DNA from: TMED8 sp038125725
GTDB taxonomy: Bacteria; Pseudomonadota; Alphaproteobacteria; Rhodospirillales; Casp-alpha2
Length of the DNA: 64,000 nt
Assembly (NCBI GenBank): GCA_038125725.1
Contig: JAYPEK010000001.1
Location: 173,360-237,359, forward strand
Reading direction: 5' to 3'
Position numbers and translations under genes: made by a program. The notes below the pieces were generated by a model. The model was not told the origin of the DNA, searched no databases, and saw only the letters and a list, made by a program, of their open reading frames with translations. Below, one piece after another: positions 43,532 to 55,100 of the stretch. The first letter of the stretch is position 1. Every line of letters begins with the position of its first letter.

Positions 43532-44068
43532 ATGAATTGGGTGCGCACCGGCGTCGGCGATCCGCCCTATTGGAGCCGCGAGGTCGCGTTCGAGGACGTG
43601 AGCCACACCGGCTGCGGTGAGGTGCACCGCTATTGGGACGTCCTGCGCGGCGGGCGGCTGGCGCCCGCCTGGGAAGAGCTCGCCCTTTTGTCGCTGCCGG
43701 CCGATATCATCCCGCATGTGCGTGTCGTCGACGTCATCGATGGCGGCGCCGATTTCCATTACCGCTACTGGGGCACGGGCCTGGTCGACGTCTGCAATGG
43801 CGAACGTTCCGGCCAGTCGCTGTTTGAGAAGACCAACCCACGCCGCGAAGTGGCGATCTCGGAATACCGGCGGGTCGTGGATACCAGGGCGCCTTACTAC
43901 TACGTCTACAACGCCAACTGGCGCGACCATCAGGCCGACTTGCATGCGCCGGCGGCCAGGTTCCCGCTGTCGTCCGATGGCGAGAGCGTGGACAAGGTTC
44001 TTTCCTACGTCGATTTCCGCCAGGACCGGGCGAGTTGGAAGCGGTTCTTCGAAACGACGCCCCTTTAG
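43532..44068 (+). CDS. PAS domain-containing protein
   Basis: This 178-residue protein has no catalytic domain and matches the single-PAS family (PAS_5) common in Rhodospirillales, with FHYRYWGTGLVDVCNGERSG near residue 75. It is probably a small cytoplasmic sensor or adaptor. ATG at 43532 has GGGGG six bases upstream; TTG at 43520 is in frame. It is followed by a TauD gene in the same direction, but with an 84-base gap. Confidence 0.82.
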   Translation: MNWVRTGVGDPPYWSREVAFEDVSHTGCGEVHRYWDVLRGGRLAPAWEELALLSLPADIIPHVRVVDVIDGGADFHYRYWGTGLVDVCNGERSGQSLFEKTNPRREVAISEYRRVVDTRAPYYYVYNANWRDHQADLHAPAARFPLSSDGESVDKVLSYVDFRQDRASWKRFFETTPL

Positions 44069-44152
44069 CCAACTTCCGAAGAGGGGTTGATCGCCTGGCG
44101 GCGACTGGTCTAGGCTCGGCATCTGTCCAGTCCGGGAGGGGCGGGAACGCAG

Positions 44153-44983
44153 ATGACATACGAAACCATCCAGGTCGAACCGGTGAGCCCGAAAATCGGC
44201 GCCGAGATTTCCGGCGTCGATATCTCGAAACCGCTTTCCAACCGTACTTGCCAGGAGCTGCACGACGCGCTGATGGCGCACCAGGTGCTGTTCTTCCGCG
44301 ACCAGGAGATGACGCTCGAAGAGCACATGGCCTTCGGGCGGCGCTTCGGTGAGCTGCACATTCATCCCTCGGCCGAGACGGCGCCGGGCCATCCGGAAGT
44401 GATCACCATCCACGCCGACGAGAATTCCAAGGTGGTGGCCGGCATGAAGTGGCATTCCGACGTCTCGTGCGATGGAGAGCCGCCGATGGGTTCCGTGCTG
44501 CACATGCAGACCGTGCCCGACGTCGGCGGCGACACGCTGTTCGCCAGCACCTATGCGGCCTACGACTCTCTCTCCGAGCCGATCAAGACGCTGATCGGCG
44601 GCATGAAGGCCTGGCATGAATCGGCGCGCGTGCACCGCGACCGCTTCGGCGCCAAGGGCGCCATGCGCGACGGCGTCGACATCTATCCGGAATCGCTGCA
44701 CCCCATCGTCCGCACCCATCCGGTGACCGGCCGGAAGGGCCTGTTCGTGAACGAGAACTTCACCACCCGCATCGAGGGGCTGAGCGCGCGCGAGAGCGAC
44801 GGCATCCTGGGCGTGTTGTTCGATGCCATCGCCACGCCGGAATACCAGTGCCGGTTCCGCTGGCGGCCGAACTCGGTGGCGTTCTGGGATAATCGCTCGG
44901 CGCAGCACCGTTCGGTCTGGGATTACTACCCGGCCTACCGGCATGGCTATCGCGTCACCATTGCCGGCGACCGACCGTTTTGA
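44153..44983 (+). CDS. TauD/TfdA family Fe(II)/2-oxoglutarate dioxygenase
   Basis: This 276-residue dioxygenase has iron ligands HxD in MKWHSDVSCD near residue 100 and a distal His in RSAQHRSVWDYYP near 250, followed by Arg in HGYRVTIAGD. The N-terminal GAEISGVDISKPLS matches taurine and alpha-ketoglutarate-dependent sulfonate dioxygenases more closely than the copy at 22497 does. GGGAGGGG precedes the ATG. No sulfonate transporter lies nearby, so taurine is a possibility only. Confidence 0.9.
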   Translation: MTYETIQVEPVSPKIGAEISGVDISKPLSNRTCQELHDALMAHQVLFFRDQEMTLEEHMAFGRRFGELHIHPSAETAPGHPEVITIHADENSKVVAGMKWHSDVSCDGEPPMGSVLHMQTVPDVGGDTLFASTYAAYDSLSEPIKTLIGGMKAWHESARVHRDRFGAKGAMRDGVDIYPESLHPIVRTHPVTGRKGLFVNENFTTRIEGLSARESDGILGVLFDAIATPEYQCRFRWRPNSVAFWDNRSAQHRSVWDYYPAYRHGYRVTIAGDRPF

Positions 44984-45095
44984 CGGAGCCCCCGCCGGCC
45001 TGCGTCGGCGATCCTCTTCGATAGTACAGCCAACTGCAAACCAGCGGCCGTTTGTCCGCACTATTCATCTGCGCCATGCCCAAGTGACTAAATTA

Positions 45096-45126
45096 TTGTC
45101 AGGTACAATGGTATGCATCATATAGC
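45096..45126 (+). promoter_or_regulatory. Promoter-like elements before the MCP gene
   Basis: TTGTCA at 45096-45101 and a TATAGC box at 45121-45126 lie in an A/T-rich patch. The in-frame ATG at 45113 falls between them, which supports the downstream start at 45173. The 19-base spacing is longer than ideal, so this is tentative. Confidence 0.35.
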
Positions 45127-45172
45127 AGCATATCGAACTGATATTGGGCGAGGAGAACCCCCTTTTCAGGAC

Positions 45173-47578
45173 ATGATGATTTCGCGGAAATTGCCGATTG
45201 CCTTCGCGGTTTTAGCCGTCGTGGCGGCGCTTGTTGTTGGCGGTGTCGCCTATTTTAAATCTTCAAACAGCCTGTTAACAGCCTTCGAGGCCCAGTACCA
45301 AAGCCTGGCGGCTTCGCGAGCATCGGCATTGCGGACTTACCTGAAATCACTGCGCGAGGATTTGCGGACCCAGTCCGAAAATCCACGCATGAATGAGGCT
45401 TTGGCCGCGTTCAAGGGCGGCTGGGATAGCCTCGGCGGCAATCAAAAGCAGATCCTGCAAAATGCCTATATCACCGACAATCCCAACAAGACCGGCGAGA
45501 AGCACAAGCTCGATGCCGCACCGGGCGGGTCCCGCTACGACCAGGTGCACGCCGTCTATCATCCTTGGATTCGCAAGTTCCTTGAGGAGCGCGGCTATTA
45601 CGACATCTTCCTGTTCTCGCCCCAGGGTGAACTCGTCTACACGGTGTTCAAGGAACTGGACTACGCGACCAATGTCGTCAGCGGTGAGTACAAAGACACC
45701 GATCTCGGCAATGCCTTCCGTGCCGCGCGTGACGGCGCGCCGGGGTCCGAATACTTTTTCGATTTCAAACCCTATGCGCCCAGCAATGGCGCACCGGCGG
45801 CCTTCCTTTCCGCCCCGATGTTCAAGGATGGACGATTGGATGGCGTGCTGGTTTTCCAAATGCCGATCGATCGTATCAACGCCGTCATGCAGATCGCCAA
45901 AGGCATGGGTGAAAGTGGTGAAACCTATATCGTCGGCGCGGACTATTTGATGCGGAGTGACAGCCGGTTCTCCAAGGAATCGACGATTCTCAAAACCAAG
46001 GTGGAAGGGCCGACCGTGGCCGCGGCGCTGGCCGGAAAGACCGGCGTCGATATCGTTACCGACTACCGTGGCATCGATGTCCTTTCGGCCTACGAGCCGT
46101 TCGACTTTTTCGGCACGCGTTATGCCGTCATGGCTGAAATCGATGATTCCGAGATCGAGGCGCCGATTACGACCCTGAAAATCTTCATGCTTGTCATCCT
46201 GGTGGCAGTCGCCGTCGGAACGACGTTTGCCGGGTTGACGTTCACGCGAATGATCACCACCCCGATTTCGGCGATCCGCGACGCGATCGACAAGGTGGCA
46301 TCAGGCGAACTCGCGACCGAGATTCCCGGAACCGAGAGAGGGGATGAAATCGGCCTGATGGCGCGCTCGCTGGTCTCGATCCGAAACGACGCGGCCCGCG
46401 CCGGCGAACTGGCCGTCATGGTCGACACCATGCCGGTCAATGTCCTGCGTTGCGATCCGAGAACCTTCGAGATCAACTACGCGAACCAGACCAGCGTCGA
46501 AACGCTGAAAACCCTGGAAGAGCTTCTGCCGGTCAAGGCAAACGACATCGTCGGCACCAACATCGACGTCTTCCACAAGGAACCTTCGCACCAGCGCAAG
46601 ATCTTGAGCGATCCGAAAAACCTGCCATTTTCATCGCGGATTCGGATCGGGCCGGAATATCTCGACCTGAAAGTCTCGGCCATTACCGATCGATCGGGCA
46701 GCTATATTGGACCGATGCTGGTGTGGCAGGTCGTGACCAAGCAGGCGGAAACCGCCAATTCGTTCGAACAGGGCGTCGGCCAGGTTGTCAATGAAGTCAC
46801 CTCGGCTTCGCAGGAGGTTCGCACCTCGGCGGAGTCCATGGCTTCGACGGCGGAGCGCACGACGCACCTCGCGAGTTCGGTCGCCGCAGCGGCGGAAGAG
46901 GCGACGGCGAACGTCAATGCCGTCTCGGCGGCCGCCGAGGAGCTGACGAGCTCGATCTCCGAGATCAGCCGCCAGGTTGCGACCTCGGCACAAACCGCCC
47001 AGCAGGCCTCGGTTCAGGCGACCGAAACCGACAATCAGATCAAGGGCCTCTCGGAAGCTGCCAACAAGATCGGCGAGGTCGTCAACCTGATCACCGATAT
47101 TGCCGAGCAGACCAACCTGCTGGCCTTGAACGCCACCATCGAGGCGGCGCGCGCCGGCGATGCCGGCAAGGGCTTCGCGGTCGTCGCCTCCGAGGTTAAG
47201 AACCTGGCGAACCAAACCGCCAAGGCGACCCAGGAAATCGGAAATCAGATTGCCGATATCCAGAACGCCACTGAAAGCGCGGTTGCCGCGGTCCGGGAAA
47301 TCGGATCCGTCATCGACGATATCAACCAGAGCAGTTCTGCCGTTGCCGCTGCCGTCGAACAGCAAGGCGCTGCAACCCAGGAAATCGCGCGCAACGTCGA
47401 ACAGGCGGCGCAGGGCACGGCGGAGGTGGCGACCAATATCGACACCGTCAACCAGGCTGCCACCGAAGCCGGAGATGCGGCACGGAAGATCCTGGCAGCG
47501 GCGGAAAACCTCACCGGTCAGTCGGAGACCCTAAACGCGCAGGTGGATTCGTTCCTCACCGAAGTGCGCGCGCAGTAG
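45173..47578 (+). CDS. Methyl-accepting chemotaxis protein with Cache-like sensor and PAS
   Basis: This protein of about 801 residues has TM1 near residues 10-30, a large periplasmic double-Cache-like sensor to about 333, TM2 near 335-360, a HAMP domain (TPISAIRDAIDKVASGELATE), a PAS-like segment (VDTMPVNVLRCDPRTFEINY) near 425-530, and the MCP signalling domain with the hairpin-tip LTDIAEQTNLLALNATIEAA-type sequence. It relays ligand signals to CheA/CheW. ATG at 45173 or 45176 has AGGA close upstream; ATG at 45113 lies in the promoter. Confidence 0.93.
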   Translation: MMISRKLPIAFAVLAVVAALVVGGVAYFKSSNSLLTAFEAQYQSLAASRASALRTYLKSLREDLRTQSENPRMNEALAAFKGGWDSLGGNQKQILQNAYITDNPNKTGEKHKLDAAPGGSRYDQVHAVYHPWIRKFLEERGYYDIFLFSPQGELVYTVFKELDYATNVVSGEYKDTDLGNAFRAARDGAPGSEYFFDFKPYAPSNGAPAAFLSAPMFKDGRLDGVLVFQMPIDRINAVMQIAKGMGESGETYIVGADYLMRSDSRFSKESTILKTKVEGPTVAAALAGKTGVDIVTDYRGIDVLSAYEPFDFFGTRYAVMAEIDDSEIEAPITTLKIFMLVILVAVAVGTTFAGLTFTRMITTPISAIRDAIDKVASGELATEIPGTERGDEIGLMARSLVSIRNDAARAGELAVMVDTMPVNVLRCDPRTFEINYANQTSVETLKTLEELLPVKANDIVGTNIDVFHKEPSHQRKILSDPKNLPFSSRIRIGPEYLDLKVSAITDRSGSYIGPMLVWQVVTKQAETANSFEQGVGQVVNEVTSASQEVRTSAESMASTAERTTHLASSVAAAAEEATANVNAVSAAAEELTSSISEISRQVATSAQTAQQASVQATETDNQIKGLSEAANKIGEVVNLITDIAEQTNLLALNATIEAARAGDAGKGFAVVASEVKNLANQTAKATQEIGNQIADIQNATESAVAAVREIGSVIDDINQSSSAVAAAVEQQGAATQEIARNVEQAAQGTAEVATNIDTVNQAATEAGDAARKILAAAENLTGQSETLNAQVDSFLTEVRAQ

Positions 47579-47583
47579 GCGGG

Positions 47584-50355
47584 TTAGGTGTCGTCCTCGG
47601 CTGCCAGGCGTTTCAGCGAATAGAGAAACTCCAGCGCTTCCCTGGGCGTCATCTCGTCGGGGGTCACGGCGCCGACGGCCATGTCCACCTGGCTCGGTCC
47701 CTTCGCCGGCCCCGGCCCCTGGGCGGGTCTGGCGGGGGCGGCCTGGAACAGCGGCAGGTCGGCGGCCAGGTCGTTCAGGCCCGAACCGGTCTCGCCCGCC
47801 TCCAGCATTTTCAGCACCGCCTCGGCGCGGGCCACGACGGCGTCCGGCAGCCCCGCCAGCTTGCCCACATGGATGCCGTAGGAGCGGTCGGCGGCGCCGG
47901 CGGCGACCTCGTGCAGGAACACAACCTCGCCCTTCCATTCCTTGACCCGCATGGAGTGGCAACGGAGCCGTTCGAGCCTGCCGGCCAGCGCCGTCAGTTC
48001 GTGGTAATGGGTGGCGAACAGCGAACGGCAGCGATTGGTCTCGTGCAGGAACTCGACCACCGCCCAGGCGATGGAAAGGCCGTCGTAAGTGGCGGTGCCG
48101 CGGCCGATTTCATCCAGGATCACCAGCGCGCGCTCGCCCGCCTGGTTGAGGATGGTGGCGGTCTCGACCATTTCGACCATGAAGGTGGAGCGGCCGCGGG
48201 CCAGGTCGTCGGCGGCGCCGACGCGCGAAAACAGTCTATCCACGATGCCGATGCGCGCACTGGCCGCCGGCACGAAGGAGCCCATCTGCGCCATCACCGC
48301 GATCAGCGCGTTCTGGCGCAAAAACGTGCTCTTACCGGCCATGTTGGGGCCGGTCAGCAGCCATAGCCGGCCGGGGTCGCCCGCGTCGTCGTCGCCGCCC
48401 GCGTCTTCGTCCGGGTCAGCGAAGCGGCAATCGTTGGCGACGAAGGCGTCGCCGCTTTTCTCCAGCGCCGCCTCGACCACCGGATGGCGGCCGCCCTCGA
48501 TATGGAAGGCGCGGCTGTCATCGACGCTCGGCCGCACGTAGCGGCGCGAGACAGCCAGCTCCGCCAGGCCGGCCGTGACGTCAATCTCGGCCAACGCCTC
48601 GGCGGCCCGGGCGATGGCGGCGGCTTCCGTCTCGACCTCGCCAATCAGCGCTTCGAACAGTTCCAGTTCCAAGGCCAGCGCGCTGTCGGCGGCCTTGGCA
48701 ATGCGGCTTTCCAGTTCGCTCAGCTCGACGGTGGTGAAGCGCACCGCGTTGGCCATGGTCTGGCGGTGGATATAGGGGCTTTCGTTCGACGGTCCGCCGC
48801 CGATGCCGCCCGGCATCTTCTCGGCCTGGCGCGCCGGCACTTCGATGAAGTAGCCGAGCACGTTGTTGTGCTTGATCTTCAGGCCCTGCAAGCCGGTATC
48901 GCCGACGTAATCCGCCTGCAGCCCGGCGATCAGCTTGCGGCTCTCGTCGCGGAGCGCCACTATCTCGTCCAGTTCGGGCGCGAAACCGCGGCGGATGAAG
49001 CCGCCGTCGCGCGCGTTCATCGGCAGCTCGTCGGCGAGCGCCGCGTCCAGCCGCTCGATCAGCGCGGCGTGCTCGCCGAGGTGCGCGGCGGTTTCGGCGA
49101 GGCGCGCGGGGAAGGCGCCGAGCGCGCCCTTTTCCTGGGCTTGTGCCAACCGGTCGCGGGCCTGGTGCGCGCGGCCGAGCCCATCGCGGACGGCGGAAAG
49201 ATCGCGCGGTCCGCCGCGCCCGAGCGACAGCCGCGACAGCGCGCGTGCCATGTCCGGGCATTTGGAAAGCGCATCGCGGAGGTCGCGCCGGAGCCCCTCG
49301 TCGTCGACCAGCCCGCCGACGGCATCGAGGCGCGCGGAAATGGTGCCCGCGTCGGTAAGGGGTTCCGCGAGACGCGTGGCCAACAAGCGCGCGCCCGGGC
49401 CGGTGACGGTACGGTCCATGACAGCCAACAGGCTTCCCTGCACCTCGCCCGATAGCGTGCGGGTCAGTTCCAGGTTGCGCCGCGTCGCCGCGTCGATGCC
49501 CATCACCGCGCCCTGGGTCATGCGCTCGGGCGCGTTGAGGCGCGGCAGCTTGCCCTTCTGCGTCAGTTCGATGTAGTCGACCAGTGCGCCGGCGGCGGCC
49601 AGCTCGGCACGGCCGAAGGCACCGAAGGCGTCCAGCGTGGCGACGCCGAACAGCCGCTCCAGGCGTTTTTGGCCGTTGGTGGAATCGAAGCGCGCCGCCG
49701 GCTGCGGCGTCAGGCGATCGGCGACACCTTGCAGCGCATCCGTCAGTTCGGCGGCGGAAAGCAGGCTGTCGGGCACCAGCACCTCGCCCGGTTCCAGGCG
49801 CGCCAGCGCCGCGTCCAGGTCGGCGGCCAAGAGCGGCTGCACGGTGAAGGCACCGGTGGAGACGTCGATCCAGGCGAATCCCAACTCGTTCTGGGCGCGG
49901 GCAACGGCGCAGAGATAGTTGTTCCGGCGCGCATCCAGGAGCGTGTCCTCGGTCAGCGTGCCGGGTGTCACCACGCGCACCACGTCGCGCCGCACCACGG
50001 ATTTGGAGCCGCGTTTCTTGGCCTCGGCCGGGTCCTCCGTCTGTTCGCAGACGGCGACCCGGTAGCCTTTGCGGATCAGGCGGTTCAGGTAGGTCTCGTG
50101 GCTGTGCACCGGGACGCCGCACATGGGGATGTCTTCGCCCAGGTGCTTGCCGCGCTTGGTCAGCGCGATATCGAGCGCGCCGGCCGCCTTCACGGCGTCG
50201 TCGAAGAACAGTTCGTAGAAGTCGCCCATGCGGTAGAAAAGCAGGCAATCCTCGTAGTCCGCCTTCAACCCCAGATACTGTGCCATCATCGGCGTGACGG
50301 CATCGGATTTGGGTTGGGCCGGGGGATCAGCGGGCTTGGCGGCGGTTTGCGGCAA
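47584..50355 (-). CDS. mutS: DNA mismatch repair protein MutS
   Basis: This 923-residue protein matches MutS in order: mismatch-binding motif FYRMGDFYELFFDDA near residue 40 (Phe-X-Glu), connector and clamp domains, Walker A TGPNMAGKSTFLRQ near 670, Walker B and ST motif DEIGRGTATYDGLS near 745, and a helix-turn-helix tail. It recognises mispairs and recruits MutL. It is convergent with the MCP gene by five bases and divergent from the glycine-zipper-type gene. Confidence 0.97.
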   Translation of the reverse strand: MPQTAAKPADPPAQPKSDAVTPMMAQYLGLKADYEDCLLFYRMGDFYELFFDDAVKAAGALDIALTKRGKHLGEDIPMCGVPVHSHETYLNRLIRKGYRVAVCEQTEDPAEAKKRGSKSVVRRDVVRVVTPGTLTEDTLLDARRNNYLCAVARAQNELGFAWIDVSTGAFTVQPLLAADLDAALARLEPGEVLVPDSLLSAAELTDALQGVADRLTPQPAARFDSTNGQKRLERLFGVATLDAFGAFGRAELAAAGALVDYIELTQKGKLPRLNAPERMTQGAVMGIDAATRRNLELTRTLSGEVQGSLLAVMDRTVTGPGARLLATRLAEPLTDAGTISARLDAVGGLVDDEGLRRDLRDALSKCPDMARALSRLSLGRGGPRDLSAVRDGLGRAHQARDRLAQAQEKGALGAFPARLAETAAHLGEHAALIERLDAALADELPMNARDGGFIRRGFAPELDEIVALRDESRKLIAGLQADYVGDTGLQGLKIKHNNVLGYFIEVPARQAEKMPGGIGGGPSNESPYIHRQTMANAVRFTTVELSELESRIAKAADSALALELELFEALIGEVETEAAAIARAAEALAEIDVTAGLAELAVSRRYVRPSVDDSRAFHIEGGRHPVVEAALEKSGDAFVANDCRFADPDEDAGGDDDAGDPGRLWLLTGPNMAGKSTFLRQNALIAVMAQMGSFVPAASARIGIVDRLFSRVGAADDLARGRSTFMVEMVETATILNQAGERALVILDEIGRGTATYDGLSIAWAVVEFLHETNRCRSLFATHYHELTALAGRLERLRCHSMRVKEWKGEVVFLHEVAAGAADRSYGIHVGKLAGLPDAVVARAEAVLKMLEAGETGSGLNDLAADLPLFQAAPARPAQGPGPAKGPSQVDMAVGAVTPDEMTPREALEFLYSLKRLAAEDDT

Positions 50356-50470
50356 TGGCGCTTTACTCTTTGGATTGCATCGGCAAAAGTAACTTAACAG
50401 GCCCGGTTCTGCTTAGAAAGAAGGGGAACGGCGGGGCCAAAACAAAGAACCGCGAACCCTGGGAGACGAC

Positions 50471-50977
50471 ATGTCTGGCAGTGAGATCGCGCCGGCCCGT
50501 GAAGTGGTCGGCGTCCTGAAGACCCGTTCCGCTTTTGAGTCCGCCGTCGAGGCGTTGAACAAGGCCGGCATTGCGCCGGAAAACTTGAGCGTGCTGAGCT
50601 CGCACGACTCGCTGGCCGTCGCCGGCGAGGAGGGAAAATCCTGGCGCGACGCGCTGACCGCGCTGGTCGGCGAGGTCAAGTACGAGGGGCCGTTGGTGGC
50701 ATCCGGCATGATCCTGCTCGCCGGCGGACCGACGGCGGTGGCCATTGCCGCGGTCATCGGCGCGGCGGTCGGCGGCGTTGCGCTGAAGGAACTGCTGGAT
50801 GAAGTGTCGTCGACACCGGACACGGAGGATTTCGCCCGCGCCGTCGACGCCGGCAGTATCATCCTCTGGGTCCGCGTCGATGACGCGGAGACCGAGAACA
50901 AGGCGACGGAAATCCTGATTTCCGAAGACGCCGACAACGTCCATTCACAACCGGCCAACGGTTGCACGAGAAATTAA
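50471..50977 (+). CDS. Hypothetical membrane-associated protein with glycine-rich segment
   Basis: This 168-residue protein begins with a GVLKTRSAFESAVEAL domain resembling the N-terminus of general-stress proteins of the YflT type. A hydrophobic Gly/Ala stretch (AVAIAAVIGAAVGGVAL near residues 92-110) follows, like a glycine-zipper membrane hairpin, and then an acidic tail. Function unknown; a membrane-stress role is a guess from the pattern. It lies 31 bases before maeB in the same direction. Confidence 0.7.
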   Translation: MSGSEIAPAREVVGVLKTRSAFESAVEALNKAGIAPENLSVLSSHDSLAVAGEEGKSWRDALTALVGEVKYEGPLVASGMILLAGGPTAVAIAAVIGAAVGGVALKELLDEVSSTPDTEDFARAVDAGSIILWVRVDDAETENKATEILISEDADNVHSQPANGCTRN

Positions 50978-51008
50978 CTAGACTGGAAGAGACCTGGGAA
51001 TCGAGACC

Positions 51009-53273
<2,265 letters not shown>

Positions 53274-53285
53274 CGGCCTTAGGCC

Positions 53286-55100
53286 ATGGCACCACCGCCG
53301 CTTCTGACGCTGTCGAATCTCGGTCTCGGTTTCGGCGGTGAGCCGCTGTTCGAGGGCGCCGAGCTTTCCGTGCACGCCGGCGAACGGCTCTGTCTTGTCG
53401 GCCGCAACGGATCGGGCAAATCGACGCTGCTGAAGATCGCCGCCGGCCTGGTCGAGGCCGATAGCGGCGAGCGCTTTGAACAGCCCGGCATTACGCTGCG
53501 CTATTTGCCGCAGGAACCGGACCTCACCGGTTTCGACACGACGCAGGCTTATGCGGAAGCGGGCCTCGGCCCTGGCGACGATCCGCACCGGGTACGGTAT
53601 CTGCTGGAACACCTGGGCCTGACCGGCGACGAGGACCCGGCCCGGCTTTCCGGTGGCGAGAAGCGCCGCGCGGCGCTGGCCCGAGCGCTGGCGCCGGAGC
53701 CGGATATCCTGCTCCTCGATGAGCCCACCAACCACCTGGACCTGCCGGCCATCGAATGGCTGGAGACGACGCTCCGCCAAAGCGCTTCGGCGCTGGTGCT
53801 GATCAGCCACGACCGGCGTTTCCTGGAAGCGCTTTCGCAAGCGGTGGTGTGGCTCGACCAGGGCCGCACGATGCGCCTCGACAAGGGCTTCGGCGCCTTC
53901 GAGGCGTGGCGCGACGAGGTCATCGAGGCGGAGGAACTGGAGCGCCACAAGCTCGACCGCAAGATCGTGCGCGAGACCCACTGGCTCAACCGCGGCGTCA
54001 CCGCCCGGCGCAAGCGCAACATGGGGCGGCTCCGCGCGCTGCAGGACCTGCGCCGCCAGCGCGCCGAACAGCGCCAGCGCCCGGGCCAGGTGAACATCAC
54101 CACCGGCGAGACCGAGGCATCCGGCAAGCGCGTCATCGAGGCAGAAGGCATTTCCAAAAGCTTCGGCGAGCGCACCGTGGTGCGCGAATTCTCGACCCGC
54201 ATCCTGCGCGGCGAGCGGGTCGGCATCATCGGCCCCAATGGTGCGGGCAAGACGACGCTGGTCAACATGCTGACCGGCACGCTCTCGCCCGACAGCGGGC
54301 GGGTGACGCTCGGCACGAACCTCAAGATGGCGACGCTGGAACAATCGCGGGAATCGCTGGCGCCAAACGTGTCGCTGCGCGATGCGCTGACGGGCGGCAG
54401 CGGCGACAGCGTCACCGTCGCCGGCCAGCAGCGCCACGTTATCGGCTACATGAAGGATTTTCTGTTCCAACCGGAGCAGGCGGGGACGCCGGTCTCGGCA
54501 CTATCGGGTGGCGAGCGCGGCCGATTGATGCTGGCCCGCGCGCTCACCCGCCCGGCCAATCTCTTGGTGCTGGACGAACCGACCAATGATCTCGATCTCG
54601 AAACCCTGGACCTGTTGCAGGAAATGCTGGCGGAGTTCGACGGCACCGTGCTTTTGGTCAGCCACGACCGCGATTTCCTCGACCGGGTGGTGACCTCGGT
54701 GATCCATTTCGAGGGCGACGGGCGCTGGCTCGAGTATGCCGGCGGCCATGCCGACATGATGGCGCAGCGCCGGGGCGCCGAGACGCCGGAAGCCAAGCCG
54801 AAGGCCCAGGCCAAGGCGAAAGCGGACGCAAAAGCGGCCGGAAAGCCGCGCACGAAATCGGCGACCAAGCTGACCTTCAAGGATCAGCACGCGCTGAAGA
54901 CCTTGCCCGGCACCATCGCCGAGTTGGAGGCGGAAGTGGCGGCGTTGCAAGACCGTCTTGCCGATCCCGACCTGTTTCGCAGCGATGCCGACGCCTTCCA
55001 TCAGACCTCGACCCGCCTCGACGCCGCATCGCGCGAACTGGCCGCGGCGGAAGAGGAGTGGCTGCGCCTGGAAATGCTGCGCGAGGAGCTGGAGGGCTAG
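53286..55100 (+). CDS. uup: ABC-F ATPase, Uup type
   Basis: This 604-residue protein has two ABC domains and no membrane segments. Walker A motifs are GRNGSGKST near residue 40 and GPNGAGKTT near 317; signatures are LSGGEKRR near 121 and LSGGERGR near 406. A linker of Lys/Ala repeats leads to a C-terminal coiled-coil near 525-600, the DNA- or ribosome-interacting tail of Uup. ABC-F proteins act on ribosomes or DNA intermediates, not as transporters. It overlaps the convergent histidine kinase gene by four bases. Confidence 0.92.
   Translation: MAPPPLLTLSNLGLGFGGEPLFEGAELSVHAGERLCLVGRNGSGKSTLLKIAAGLVEADSGERFEQPGITLRYLPQEPDLTGFDTTQAYAEAGLGPGDDPHRVRYLLEHLGLTGDEDPARLSGGEKRRAALARALAPEPDILLLDEPTNHLDLPAIEWLETTLRQSASALVLISHDRRFLEALSQAVVWLDQGRTMRLDKGFGAFEAWRDEVIEAEELERHKLDRKIVRETHWLNRGVTARRKRNMGRLRALQDLRRQRAEQRQRPGQVNITTGETEASGKRVIEAEGISKSFGERTVVREFSTRILRGERVGIIGPNGAGKTTLVNMLTGTLSPDSGRVTLGTNLKMATLEQSRESLAPNVSLRDALTGGSGDSVTVAGQQRHVIGYMKDFLFQPEQAGTPVSALSGGERGRLMLARALTRPANLLVLDEPTNDLDLETLDLLQEMLAEFDGTVLLVSHDRDFLDRVVTSVIHFEGDGRWLEYAGGHADMMAQRRGAETPEAKPKAQAKAKADAKAAGKPRTKSATKLTFKDQHALKTLPGTIAELEAEVAALQDRLADPDLFRSDADAFHQTSTRLDAASRELAAAEEEWLRLEMLREELEG

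Noticed and set aside
43499..45061. A 520-codon leftward frame over the PAS and TauD genes
   Set aside because: The rightward genes have clear family motifs and ribosome sites; the antisense product resembles nothing.
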